5,733 bases of DNA from Balneolaceae bacterium SMO_bin1 (GTDB lineage Bacteria; Bacteroidota; Rhodothermia; Balneolales; Balneolaceae), in the NCBI GenBank assembly GCA_003123965.1, contig NNSL01000406.1, positions 1 to 5,733 on the forward strand. The letters run 5' to 3'. The translations under genes and the position numbers were made by a program. Below, piece by piece: positions 1 to 5,733 of this stretch. Numbering within the stretch: position 1 is the first letter of the stretch; each line of letters opens with the position of its first letter. The notes under the pieces were generated by a model. It worked only from the letters and a program-made list of their open reading frames with translations, had not been told where the DNA came from and searched no databases.

Positions 1-2
1 GC

Positions 3-860
3 GATGAAGCAGACTCAGTTATTCCGCGGCGACCGGAAGCGGATGCCATTTATGGCTGGTCTTTTGACTGTTTTGTGGCGGAATGGCCGGGCTACATGAA
101 ACAGCTGTACAAGTTTTATGAAATGGCGGGCGGTCAACGATTGCAAAAAAAGATTAATCAAGACGACATAAAAGAACTACCGGCTGATATTATTGTAAAC
201 TGCAGCGGCGCATGGAGTACCGAACTTTTCTCTGACCCGGCAGAGCAAGAATTTATTCGGGGGCACCTGGTTCATGTACCGGAAGCGCCGACTGTGAAGC
301 TACCTCAGGGAGCTACAGCCTCGTACAACTATACACCAGTTACATCTGTTTACGCCACCCCACAAGGTCAGCCCTCAGACGTGTACTTTTATCCCGTAAA
401 CGGCAAGTGGATTCTAGGCGGCAGCCGCCAGATGGGTAAGGTTGATGAAAACGGCAACTGGCACGGAGAAACGCATGATGAAACCATCACTATTAATTGC
501 ACAGACGTACCCCGCCCCATTATTAATCTCAACAAAAAAATCCTAGAAAATACCTTCCAGCACACAATAGGAAACAAAAATGATTTTTCGGCTTATATAG
601 GGTACAGGCACAGCCGCAAAGTGAGCGGCAATGGGCTGCGCCTGGAGAAATCACCGGAGCATAATAAAATGGTGATTCATAACTATGGCCATGGAGGTGC
701 CGGCGTAACACTTTCATGGGGAGCCGCCCTTAAAGTACTGCATTTTATCCTGGAAGAAACCGGAACTTCAAACTTTGAATATAGTAACACCGGCAATTCA
801 CAACTTGATACTTTAAAATCAAATATGCGCCAAAATTATTTACAGTATTTTCAAAATTGA
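3..860 (+). CDS. D-amino-acid oxidase-type FAD-dependent oxidoreductase (DAO family), C-terminal part, 5' end outside window
   Basis: The frame is open to the left edge; the GTG at 75 is an internal valine, since in-frame codons from position 3 read into GWSFDCF, a stretch typical of this family. About 285 residues are visible, and the N-terminal Rossmann GxGxxG segment that binds FAD is missing from the window. Counting from the GTG, the family landmarks are VNCSGAWS (41-48, end of the FAD domain, like VNC[TS]G in D-amino-acid oxidases), WILGGSRQ (112-119), the G-Y-R motif at 176-178 followed by RLEKS (189-193), matching the substrate-carboxylate arginine region, and HNYGHGGAGVTLSWG (202-216), which matches the FAD-binding C-terminal signature HNYGHGGxGxTxxWG almost exactly. 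Such enzymes oxidatively deaminate D-amino acids (neutral or acidic) to 2-oxo acids using FAD and O2. The exact substrate cannot be read here. It stops 9 nt before the first possible start of the AI-2E gene, so the two are probably co-transcribed. Confidence 0.9.
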   Translation, partial: DEADSVIPRRPEADAIYGWSFDCFVAEWPGYMKQLYKFYEMAGGQRLQKKINQDDIKELPADIIVNCSGAWSTELFSDPAEQEFIRGHLVHVPEAPTVKLPQGATASYNYTPVTSVYATPQGQPSDVYFYPVNGKWILGGSRQMGKVDENGNWHGETHDETITINCTDVPRPIINLNKKILENTFQHTIGNKNDFSAYIGYRHSRKVSGNGLRLEKSPEHNKMVIHNYGHGGAGVTLSWGAALKVLHFILEETGTSNFEYSNTGNSQLDTLKSNMRQNYLQYFQN

Positions 861-869
861 TGAAGTAAA

Positions 870-943
870 ATGAATGATTTCCGCCGTTGGTGCGGTACTT
901 AATCCGTATCCTATTCACTATTGCCGTTAGTTTTTACGCTGAT
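870..943 (+). other. Disrupted 5' end of the AI-2E transporter gene (two frame breaks)
   Basis: An ATG at 870, 9 nt after the oxidase stop, reads MNDFRR and then hits TAA at 900-902. From 887 the next frame reads L-V-R-Y-L-I-R-I-L-F-T-I-A-V-S-F, which is the missing beginning of the first membrane helix. At about 931-939 it must move into the frame of the main gene (L-I-I-T-K-T...). One extra T at 887-888 (TT to TTT) and one fewer T in the run 931-935 (T5 to T4) would give a single uninterrupted gene from the ATG at 870. Seen directly: the frames and residues. Inferred: that these were one gene. TTG at 887 is an alternative start needing only the second correction. Confidence 0.6.
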
Positions 944-1958
944 AATTACGAAAACCCTGCTGGTCCCGCTATTCTGGGCTATACTATTTGCTTACCTGCT
1001 GTACCCTGCTGCAAGCAAGTTTGAGGAAGATTTTAAAATTCCGCGCATCGCTACCAATCTCATTTTAATTATCGGTTCGGTAGCATTTGTAGTGGGCTTT
1101 ATTTACCTAATTGCAGTGCAAGTTGTATCCGTCACCGCCGAACTAGATCAAATCCGAAATCAATTTGCAGCCAACATGCGGTATTTTCAATACAATATCA
1201 GCTCGTGGATTGGCGTATCCAAAGCGGAACAAGACTACTTCTTAGATCAGGCTGACGCCATGGGACAAATGGCCAGCCAGTTTTTTACCGCAACTACAAA
1301 TACTATTTTGGCTGTTGGTTTAATTCCGGTATACACATTTTTGCTTCTGTTCTACAGGAATAAATTCCGAAAATATCTTTCTATGCTGGTAAAATCACAC
1401 CAGGAAGACACCTTGGAAGACATCACGGAGCAGGCATCCAACATTGTTCCAAAGTATCTAAAAGGGCTTTTTATCGTGTGCTTTATTCTGGTAGGGCTCA
1501 ACACACTTGGTTTTTATCTTATCGGTGTTGAATATGCTTTTCTGCTGGGTTTGGTGGCTGCATTCTTTAATCTCATTCCGTATCTGGGTACCGTTATTGG
1601 ATATGGTATTGTATTCGTTTTCGTAATTGCTACGCAATCACCCTCGCTTGGCATTGGAATTGTAATACAGTTTTTTATCGTCCAATTTATTGAGAACAAT
1701 ATTCTTACACCCAATATCACAGGTTCGTATGTAGAAATGAATCCCCTGGTGATTATTCTCTCTCTTATTGCCGGCGGCATGGTTTGGGGATTGCCCGGCC
1801 TTTTTATGGTGATTCCCTACCTGGCAATGCTGAAAATTTTCTGCGAGAATATCGACAGCCTTAAACCAATTGGATATTTGCTGGGTACGCGCGGCACCGA
1901 ACGGTATTCAATTACGATTAAATCTGTAAAGAGGCGATTTGGCTGGCATGAAGAATAG
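921..1958 (+). CDS. AI-2E family (UPF0118/PerM-like) transporter, body of the gene; 5' end disrupted
   Basis: A 345-codon open frame encodes a strongly hydrophobic polytopic membrane protein. Landmarks of the AI-2E transporter family are: an N-terminal segment LFWAILFAYLLYP (17-29) followed by a basic KIPR (39-42); two further helices (46-70); a soluble, amphipathic loop (71-120); helix 126-145; KYLKG (178-182); a helix at 183-200; and the diagnostic NLIPYLGTVIG (217-227), QFIENNILTPNI (255-266) and a Gly/Pro-rich final helix GGMVWGLPGLFMVIPYL (285-301). The tail is basic. Members are putative exporters or ion transporters of the inner membrane; the autoinducer-2 role is shown for only a few, so the substrate is unknown. 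The frame opens with a TTG at 921 and no ribosome-binding site, and it lacks the start of the first helix. That part is found in another frame (see 870-943). Its TAG is directly followed by the stop of the convergent regulator gene. The family is secure; the start is not. Confidence 0.88.
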   Translation: MPLVFTLIITKTLLVPLFWAILFAYLLYPAASKFEEDFKIPRIATNLILIIGSVAFVVGFIYLIAVQVVSVTAELDQIRNQFAANMRYFQYNISSWIGVSKAEQDYFLDQADAMGQMASQFFTATTNTILAVGLIPVYTFLLLFYRNKFRKYLSMLVKSHQEDTLEDITEQASNIVPKYLKGLFIVCFILVGLNTLGFYLIGVEYAFLLGLVAAFFNLIPYLGTVIGYGIVFVFVIATQSPSLGIGIVIQFFIVQFIENNILTPNITGSYVEMNPLVIILSLIAGGMVWGLPGLFMVIPYLAMLKIFCENIDSLKPIGYLLGTRGTERYSITIKSVKRRFGWHEE

Positions 1959-2294
1959 TTACCGAAGCTGTTTCTCTGCGCAGTCGGGACAATCAAGCCA
2001 GTTTTCTTCAGGGATGGAGGCCAATGCCCTTGAGCTGCTCCCGCGTTCGAACACGGGCCGGTAAAGCACTTCTCCCCTTTGGTGAGACTCACCGCATCCG
2101 TGGCAGTCCATTTCATCATCAATCTGCTGCGGTGTATAGCCGGAGATTATCCATCCTTCATGGCCGGCATGCACGGCAAGGCTTTCAAGCGCGGCCCGTA
2201 CCGTTTGCGATTTATTGCCGCTGTAATAGTTCTGGGCCAACTCTTCAAGCAAGTTTACTGTCTCTTTATCAAATGTAAAATTCATGCGTTTCAT
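1959..2294 (-). CDS. Ribbon-helix-helix (CopG-type) regulator with C-terminal CxxC...CxxC zinc-ribbon-like tail
   Basis: This 111-residue protein has two parts. Residues 4-44 look like a ribbon-helix-helix DNA-binding domain: a beta strand MNFTFDKET (4-12), helix A (VNLLEELAQNYYSG, 13-26) and, after NKSQ (27-30), helix B (TVRAALESLAVHA). Such dimers insert the strand into the major groove of inverted repeats. Residues 50-111 carry C64-H-G-C67 plus H71, and C102-P-D-C105, two CxxC knuckles that would bind a metal such as zinc. The architecture resembles NikR in principle (RHH plus metal-sensing tail) but the tail is not the NikR ACT domain. A start at 2294 fits AGAGAGG four bases upstream (2299-2305); a second ATG at codon 4 is possible. 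It is the last gene of a - strand unit, 12 nt after the ZIP stop, so it may sense metal and control its own operon. The regulatory role is inference; the RHH fold is fairly sure. Confidence 0.8.
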   Translation of the reverse strand: MKRMNFTFDKETVNLLEELAQNYYSGNKSQTVRAALESLAVHAGHEGWIISGYTPQQIDDEMDCHGCGESHQRGEVLYRPVFERGSSSRALASIPEENWLDCPDCAEKQLR

Positions 2295-2306
2295 AAAACC
2301 TCTCTA

Positions 2307-3166
2307 TTAGTGGACTAAAAACCAGAGTAAAAATACGATTGCTCCTCCAATAAAGGTCGTAAAGACTGCTTTATTGCGATACTGATCGAGTTTGTGGTGT
2401 TCGTGTTCTTCTAAATTTGTATGCTGGTGAATTTTACCGCCCACTTCGCACTCAGGCAAGAAATCAATGGCTACATGAAAAAATACGCCAGTGGCAAATC
2501 CAAAAATAAGAGCATTCACCAATGTAGCTTCAGGCAGCGGCAGCAAGCTTACAGGCAAAGCTGTGAGACCAAGTGCACAGGCCGGTACCAGCAACAACCA
2601 GGGTGATGTTTCTTGGGAAGCCAGGCGGCGTGCAGCAGCATAGCCAGCGGGCCCTTTGTGCGATACAATAGCTACACCCAGCAATATAGACAAAGCCGGC
2701 ATGGCCGCATATACCATACCAATAATCAACCCAGCCGTTAAAGCATGCGATGTTAATTCAAGCACAACTGCGTGCACCGGAATAGGGCTGTGGGAAAGGC
2801 CGTGATTTATTGTATGGATGGCAAAACCTGCCATGATACCAATTGCTATACCGAGCCCGCCATATACTGGATGATGATTAATAGCCGTAGGAATTAGAAA
2901 AATAGCCGCACTCGTAATCATAGCGCCGCTTGCCAGTCCATAACCTGTTATCAGATGGTCCAGATTTTTTTTCGGGCGGCTCGTAATCCCAACGGAATAG
3001 TCCCCGCCATGGCGGCGAAAGCTATCCATGATATACCAATAATTTTCCACTTTCCGGCCCATACAACCGCAAAAGTCAAGAGTGTGAACAGCACCAAACT
3101 GACAATTACCACGCGTTTACTAAAATATGATAACGGGGAATAATCTACTTCTACTCTATTGGACAT
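2307..3166 (-). CDS. ZIP family divalent-metal transporter, split between two reading frames at an A8 run
   Basis: The first part starts at ATG 3166 (MSNRVEVDYS...), overlaps the merC end by 16 nt and carries two helices (about residues 19-36 and 41-61) before ending at TGA 2951-2953. The second part lies in the -1 frame, open from 3062 to TAA 2307-2309; its own first 32 codons (from an ATG at 3062) are shadow sequence. Joined at the A8 run, with one base re-read, the product is about 286 residues, a normal ZIP length with about eight helices. Family signs are ASGAMITSAAIFLIPTA (helix near the start), E-L-T-S-HALTAG, SHKGPAG, and FATGVFFHVAIDFLPE. A His-rich loop, HQHTNLEEHEHHK, lies before the last helix. 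ZIP proteins move Zn, Fe, Mn or similar ions into the cytoplasm. Here the glutamates of the two HxxxEG-like motifs are alanine (HALTAG at 2730-2747, HKGPAG at 2643-2660), so transport selectivity or activity may differ. It could also be a frameshifted pseudogene or a sequencing artefact. Confidence 0.8.
2965..2972 (-). other. A8 homopolymer / slippery heptamer joining the two ZIP frames
   Basis: On the - strand the bases read CGA AAA AAA ATC in the first frame. The phase is that of the A AAA AAA heptamer used in known -1 frameshifting (dnaX and many insertion sequences): slipping one base back gives AAA AAA, then AAT CTG GAC, the frame of the rest of the ZIP protein. In the unslipped frame a TGA follows 12 nt after the run. 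An A9 run at DNA or RNA level (transcriptional slippage) would also restore the frame. I see only weak downstream pairing potential (CCAT...ATGG with ATAAC/GTTAT inside) and no clear upstream Shine-Dalgarno stimulator. Confidence 0.55.
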
Positions 3167-3546
3167 ACTGAAGATTTTGAGCGATGCAGCTGGTGAAATT
3201 TGTAGTTTTTAACATGGGCTATAATCAACACTGTACTACCCAGCAAAGTGATTAGAACTTCACCCAAAGGATTGATGAAGCCATGCGAAATCCAGGCAAA
3301 TGCCAGAAAAACCACCCCGAGAATAAATAGCATTTTATTTTTTGATGGGACGTCCCTGCCCCGGCAAGAAAGAATTGCGATGGGTATAACCGTTACCAGT
3401 AAAACAGGATGGGCCCAAGCGTGCACGGCATCAAACAACGACCATACCGGCAGCAGAACGAGCAGCAAGGGAAACAGAACGCAGTGGATCACACAGATAA
3501 GCGAAATACCCACTCCCAACCGATCCCAAAATGTTTTCTTATTCAC
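3151..3546 (-). CDS. MerC-domain small membrane protein
   Basis: This 131-residue protein has four predicted membrane helices (about 10-35, 44-61, 71-89, 94-112). Helix one carries C18-V-I-H-C22 followed by VLFPLLLVLLP, the signature of the MerC family, in which a cysteine pair in the first helix binds Hg(II) for uptake. Extra histidines are H42, H46, H89, H111, H118 and H121, and a single late cysteine is C128. No merR, merT, merP or merA is nearby, and the gene instead heads a unit with a ZIP transporter and a zinc-ribbon-like regulator, so handling of zinc or another thiophilic metal is more likely than mercury resistance. The start is GTG at 3546: an in-frame TAA lies six bases upstream, the next Met is codon 72, and TAAGG stands 9 nt before it. 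Its last codons overlap the ZIP start, suggesting translational coupling. The family is likely; the metal is unknown. Confidence 0.82.
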   Translation of the reverse strand: MNKKTFWDRLGVGISLICVIHCVLFPLLLVLLPVWSLFDAVHAWAHPVLLVTVIPIAILSCRGRDVPSKNKMLFILGVVFLAFAWISHGFINPLGEVLITLLGSTVLIIAHVKNYKFHQLHRSKSSVCPIE

Positions 3547-3555
3547 GTAGTTTTA

Positions 3556-3559
3556 CCTT
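3556..3559 (-). promoter_or_regulatory. Ribosome-binding site for the merC GTG start
   Basis: AAGG (within TAAGG on the - strand) lies 9 nt upstream of the GTG at 3546, supporting that start. Confidence 0.45.
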
Positions 3560-3574
3560 ACAGGTGTGCCCAAT

Positions 3575-3596
3575 AGTGTGTACCAATATACACACT
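3575..3596. promoter_or_regulatory. Perfect 8-6-8 inverted repeat overlapping the -10: candidate operator
   Basis: AGTGTGTA and TACACACT are exact reverse complements separated by CCAATA. The -10 hexamer and the probable transcription start lie inside the repeat, so a bound protein would block RNA polymerase. Autoregulation by the ribbon-helix-helix protein encoded at the operon's end is the natural guess, since RHH dimers bind inverted repeats. Another trans-acting metal regulator is also possible. Confidence 0.55.
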
Positions 3597-3613
3597 GCTT
3601 AAATTGGATACAA
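3585..3613 (-). promoter_or_regulatory. Promoter of the merC-ZIP-regulator operon
   Basis: On the - strand a TTGTAT (3613-3608) is followed after 17 nt by TATATT (3590-3585), a 5/6 match to the sigma-70 -10. Extended by GG it also resembles the Bacteroidota-type TAnnTTTG with its upstream TTG. Transcription would begin near 3578, giving a leader of about 30 nt before the GTG. The -35 is weak (3/6). It stands in the only sizeable gap (3547-3669) before the operon. I see no rho-independent terminator for the upstream gene in that gap. Confidence 0.5.
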
Positions 3614-3669
3614 TCTTAAATCACCTGATGTAACCAAGCGACACTCAGCCTTAAATGAATAGCCGTTCT

Positions 3670-4113
3670 TTACTGTATGATAAGAACAGGAGGTGAATTT
3701 CCTACAACAAATGTATCGGCTTCTGTTACATAAACCTCATACACGAGGGTGTCTTGCGGCGCACCGTCTTTCAGGGTAACCCGAAGTTTTTTGCTTCTGT
3801 CTATCCGCTGGCTTTTCCCATCTTCAAAAAGCCCTTCTTCATAGTCAAAATACTTATCCACATTTTCTGAAAACGTAAATATCATTTCAGATCCTTTGGC
3901 TTGCCATGCAATTTTATCTTTACGATTGACGTTCATTCGCCCTTTGTTATTACCGTTAATATCACGCACTCTCCACGTGCCGTCATTCGTTTCTTCTATT
4001 TGCACATTTATATTCCTAAGCTCCGTATTCGTTGAAGTAACGTGGTACATCATGCCCACGGTAGCCAGAAAGAATACGCCCAAAGCAATTATTTTGAAAT
4101 TTTGATTATTCAT
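3670..4113 (-). CDS. Membrane-anchored, beta-rich hypothetical protein
   Basis: This 147-residue protein is not one I recognise with a function. Residues 7-26 (KIIALGVFFLATVGMMYHVT) form one N-terminal helix with no lipobox cysteine and no obvious signal-peptidase site, so a signal anchor with an extracytoplasmic domain is likely. Residues 33-147 alternate polar and hydrophobic residues as in a beta sandwich, with DKIAWQAKGSEMIFTF (66-81), a Tyr/Phe-rich acidic turn (KYFDYEEGLFEDG, 87-99), KLRVTL (109-114), TLVYEVYVTE (122-131) and a terminal GNSPPVLII (138-146). This vaguely recalls cupredoxin-like or Ig-like folds, but no copper-ligand set (His-Cys-His-Met) is present. The ATG at 4113 lies 36 nt after the stop of the TPR gene, and only a poor GGA lies upstream. 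Co-transcription with the TPR gene suggests a linked role, which is inference. Confidence 0.6.
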   Translation of the reverse strand: MNNQNFKIIALGVFFLATVGMMYHVTSTNTELRNINVQIEETNDGTWRVRDINGNNKGRMNVNRKDKIAWQAKGSEMIFTFSENVDKYFDYEEGLFEDGKSQRIDRSKKLRVTLKDGAPQDTLVYEVYVTEADTFVVGNSPPVLIIQ

Positions 4114-4149
4114 TGGTTTTCCGGATTGTTGATTAGGGTTTAGTACTGC

Positions 4150-5733
4150 TCATTTGTCATTAATCAGTTGCTCTTTCAGTTTTTGGTAATCCGCGTCCTC
4201 ACGCAATAATTCTAATTCGGGCTGTTGTTCAATATCCGATATCATGGCTGCGTTAATCCAAAGCAAAGCTTCTGAGCGCTGCCCAATCTTTTCGTAGGTT
4301 GATACCGCTCGCTGCCGTACCATTATATCCTGCGGACTAAGCTCCAACGCTCTTGTGATAAACTCAATGGCATTAGCGGTATCAGCTACATCAGAGTAGT
4401 AGGCGCCCAAATCAGCCAATACCGTAGCATTCTCGGTATTTACAGCAAACTGCTGCTGGGCTTTTTCAATTGCTTTAAGATAAGCTTGACGTGATTTTTT
4501 GTTCTGGTTACTTAAATCGTATGCAGCTGCAAGATTTCCCCAAATTTCATAGCGATTATCATAGCTTTCTAATGCTATTTCGTACATATTGGCCGCTTCG
4601 GCATACCGACCTTCCCAGTAATATATGCCAGCCAGGTTATTAGCAGTAAGCGGATTTTTTTCCAGGGCCAGTGCACGCTCAAACATTGCACGGGCTTCTT
4701 CAATTTGTCCGTTGTAGTAGTACGCCGCACCCAGGTTAGAGTAGGCCCCGCTGCTTCGCGGAGTGATTTCAACCACTTTGTCCAGCTGATTAATAGCCTG
4801 CTCAAAATCTCCCTGCCTTAAATAATGCACTCCCAAATCTTTGTACCCCTCCCAATAATCGGGCTTCAATTCAATTGCCTTTTCATATGTTTTGATAGCC
4901 TCTTCTGCATCTCCTTTTGTATTATAAACTTTTGCCAACCCTCTGTATGCGGTGCTGTATTTCGGGTCAATCTCGATAGCTCTGTTATAATGATACTCGG
5001 CCCTCTCGTATGCGCCGGAACCTGCGAGCACTGTACCCAGCATTGCCTGAACCGGTGCTAAATCATTATTTAAATTTATTGCTTTGTTCAAAGCATTTTT
5101 TGCTTCGCTAACAAATACGGTATCACCGGCTACTTCAAACTTACGCCACCTAGCTTCTCCAAGTCCTGCATAAGCAAGCGCGTATTCAGGATCAACCTCA
5201 ATTGACTGTTCAAAAAAGCGTGCGGCACTTTCAAGGCTGTCCATATTGGTACTGCTCTGCAAACTAGCCCGTCCCTTTAAATAATATTCATAAGCCTCTG
5301 GTCTCGAGGGTTCCCCTTCTTGCAAAACTTTCGCAATATTAGGGTTGATCTGGATGTCCAGCATTTTAAGCATAGCACGAACGCTTTCTTGCTCGAGCTG
5401 AGCCAGATTTTTTGCACTTACTACCACACTTTCCGTACCCAGTCTCCGCAGGTTATCGGCATCAACCAGCTCAAGAATCACTCGCGCAGAATCAGAAAAT
5501 GTTTGGATACTTGATAGTATAGCCAGATTTACACCGAATTTGGCATTCGCTTGTTTTGCACTGGCTATTTTTTCCCGGCGAATTTCACTGGCTGGCGTTA
5601 CCCAGTACGAACTTTCAAACCGCTCTAATTCTGATAATTTATACGAAAATGTTTCGGCTAAACCATCACAGATAGCTTTCATAGCCGGATTATCACCGAT
5701 ATTTTCAATAGGTAGCACTGCGAGGTGTTTTTT
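4150..5733 (-). CDS. TolB-like domain plus TPR-repeat protein, C-terminal part (probable Ser/Thr kinase or regulator output half)
   Basis: The frame is open through the right edge: codons before the GTG at 5718 read K-K-H-L-A, giving the start of a TolB-like beta strand H-L-A-V-L-P-I-E-N-I-G, so that GTG is internal and the gene continues outside. Counting from the GTG, residues 1-120 form the TolB-like (FlgO/TolB-N type) domain: CDGLAETFSYKLSEL (17-31), the WVTPASEIR strand (39-47), AKFGVNLAI (59-67) and RVILELVDADNLRRLGTE (79-96). Residues 143-178 and then about 179-490 hold roughly nine tetratricopeptide repeats. The clearest are 222-255, 256-289 and 290-322, with the usual A-Y...LG...G....A...Y.KAIE..P pattern. 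This arrangement is common behind a protein kinase or DNA-binding domain and a membrane helix in large signalling proteins. Which one precedes it here cannot be seen. It ends with TGA at 4150-4152. Confidence 0.85.
   Translation of the reverse strand, partial: KKHLAVLPIENIGDNPAMKAICDGLAETFSYKLSELERFESSYWVTPASEIRREKIASAKQANAKFGVNLAILSSIQTFSDSARVILELVDADNLRRLGTESVVVSAKNLAQLEQESVRAMLKMLDIQINPNIAKVLQEGEPSRPEAYEYYLKGRASLQSSTNMDSLESAARFFEQSIEVDPEYALAYAGLGEARWRKFEVAGDTVFVSEAKNALNKAINLNNDLAPVQAMLGTVLAGSGAYERAEYHYNRAIEIDPKYSTAYRGLAKVYNTKGDAEEAIKTYEKAIELKPDYWEGYKDLGVHYLRQGDFEQAINQLDKVVEITPRSSGAYSNLGAAYYYNGQIEEARAMFERALALEKNPLTANNLAGIYYWEGRYAEAANMYEIALESYDNRYEIWGNLAAAYDLSNQNKKSRQAYLKAIEKAQQQFAVNTENATVLADLGAYYSDVADTANAIEFITRALELSPQDIMVRQRAVSTYEKIGQRSEALLWINAAMISDIEQQPELELLREDADYQKLKEQLINDK

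Noticed and set aside
389..717. Open frames on the - strand within the oxidase gene
   Set aside because: They overlap a conserved DAO-family region on the other strand and have no recognisable content.
931..943. Programmed +1 frameshift (RF2-like) in the AI-2E gene
   Set aside because: No stop codon or slippery CTT-TGA type site lies at the junction, and the departing frame stays open well past it.
2024..2318. Open frames on the + strand over the regulator gene
   Set aside because: They lie opposite the RHH gene, show no domain pattern, and their residues are Arg/Ser/Cys-rich shadow sequence.
2974..3062. ATG at 3062 as the real ZIP start
   Set aside because: The residues between 3062 and the A8 run are polar shadow sequence with no ZIP similarity, while the overlapping frame from 3166 supplies proper membrane helices.
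3151..3546. A mercury-resistance (mer) operon
   Set aside because: Only the MerC-like domain is present. There is no merR, merT, merP or merA, and the neighbours point to general metal homeostasis.
3616..3633. Imperfect palindrome TTAAATCA-CC-TGATGTAA just upstream of the -35 as a second operator or a terminator
   Set aside because: It has a mismatch in each arm region, the loop is too short for a stable hairpin and no T run follows; too weak to call without comparison to relatives.

Overview
The window is a 5.7 kb piece of a bacterial chromosome of moderate GC. Most start sites have weak Shine-Dalgarno sequences. One promoter-like site reads TTG-N20-TATATTGG, which fits both an ordinary sigma-70 promoter and the Bacteroidota-type TTG / TAnnTTTG pattern. 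Together with the protein types (a TolB-like plus TPR sensor-type protein and a MerC-domain protein) this suggests a Bacteroidota, Balneolota or Rhodothermota relative. That placement is inference, because no marker gene is present.

Left part, + strand (1-1958): the C-terminal part of a D-amino-acid-oxidase-type FAD enzyme enters from the left edge. It is followed after a few bases by an AI-2E family (UPF0118) membrane protein whose first 17 or so codons are scattered over two reading frames. The AI-2E gene ends exactly where the convergent metal operon ends, with no base between the two stop codons.

Middle part, - strand (1959-3633): a compact three-gene unit that looks like a metal-homeostasis operon. 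Its order is a MerC-domain protein, a ZIP-type metal transporter, and a small ribbon-helix-helix regulator with a CxxC...CxxC tail. The first two genes overlap by 16 nt and the last two are 12 nt apart. A promoter stands before merC, and its -10 element lies inside a perfect 8-6-8 inverted repeat, a good candidate operator for the regulator at the operon's end. The ZIP gene is split between two frames at a run of eight A, in the exact phase of an A AAA AAA slippery heptamer. Its usual metal-ligand glutamates in the two HxxxEG-like motifs are both alanine.

Right part, - strand (3670-5733): the C-terminal part of a large TolB-like domain plus TPR protein, probably the output half of a Ser/Thr kinase or similar regulator that continues past the right edge. 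It is followed by a small membrane-anchored beta-rich protein of unknown function.

The most interesting object is the regulator / MerC / ZIP module with its operator-promoter. The main caution is that all three apparent frame breaks in the window lie at short homopolymers, so sequence error must be weighed against real frameshifting or decay.
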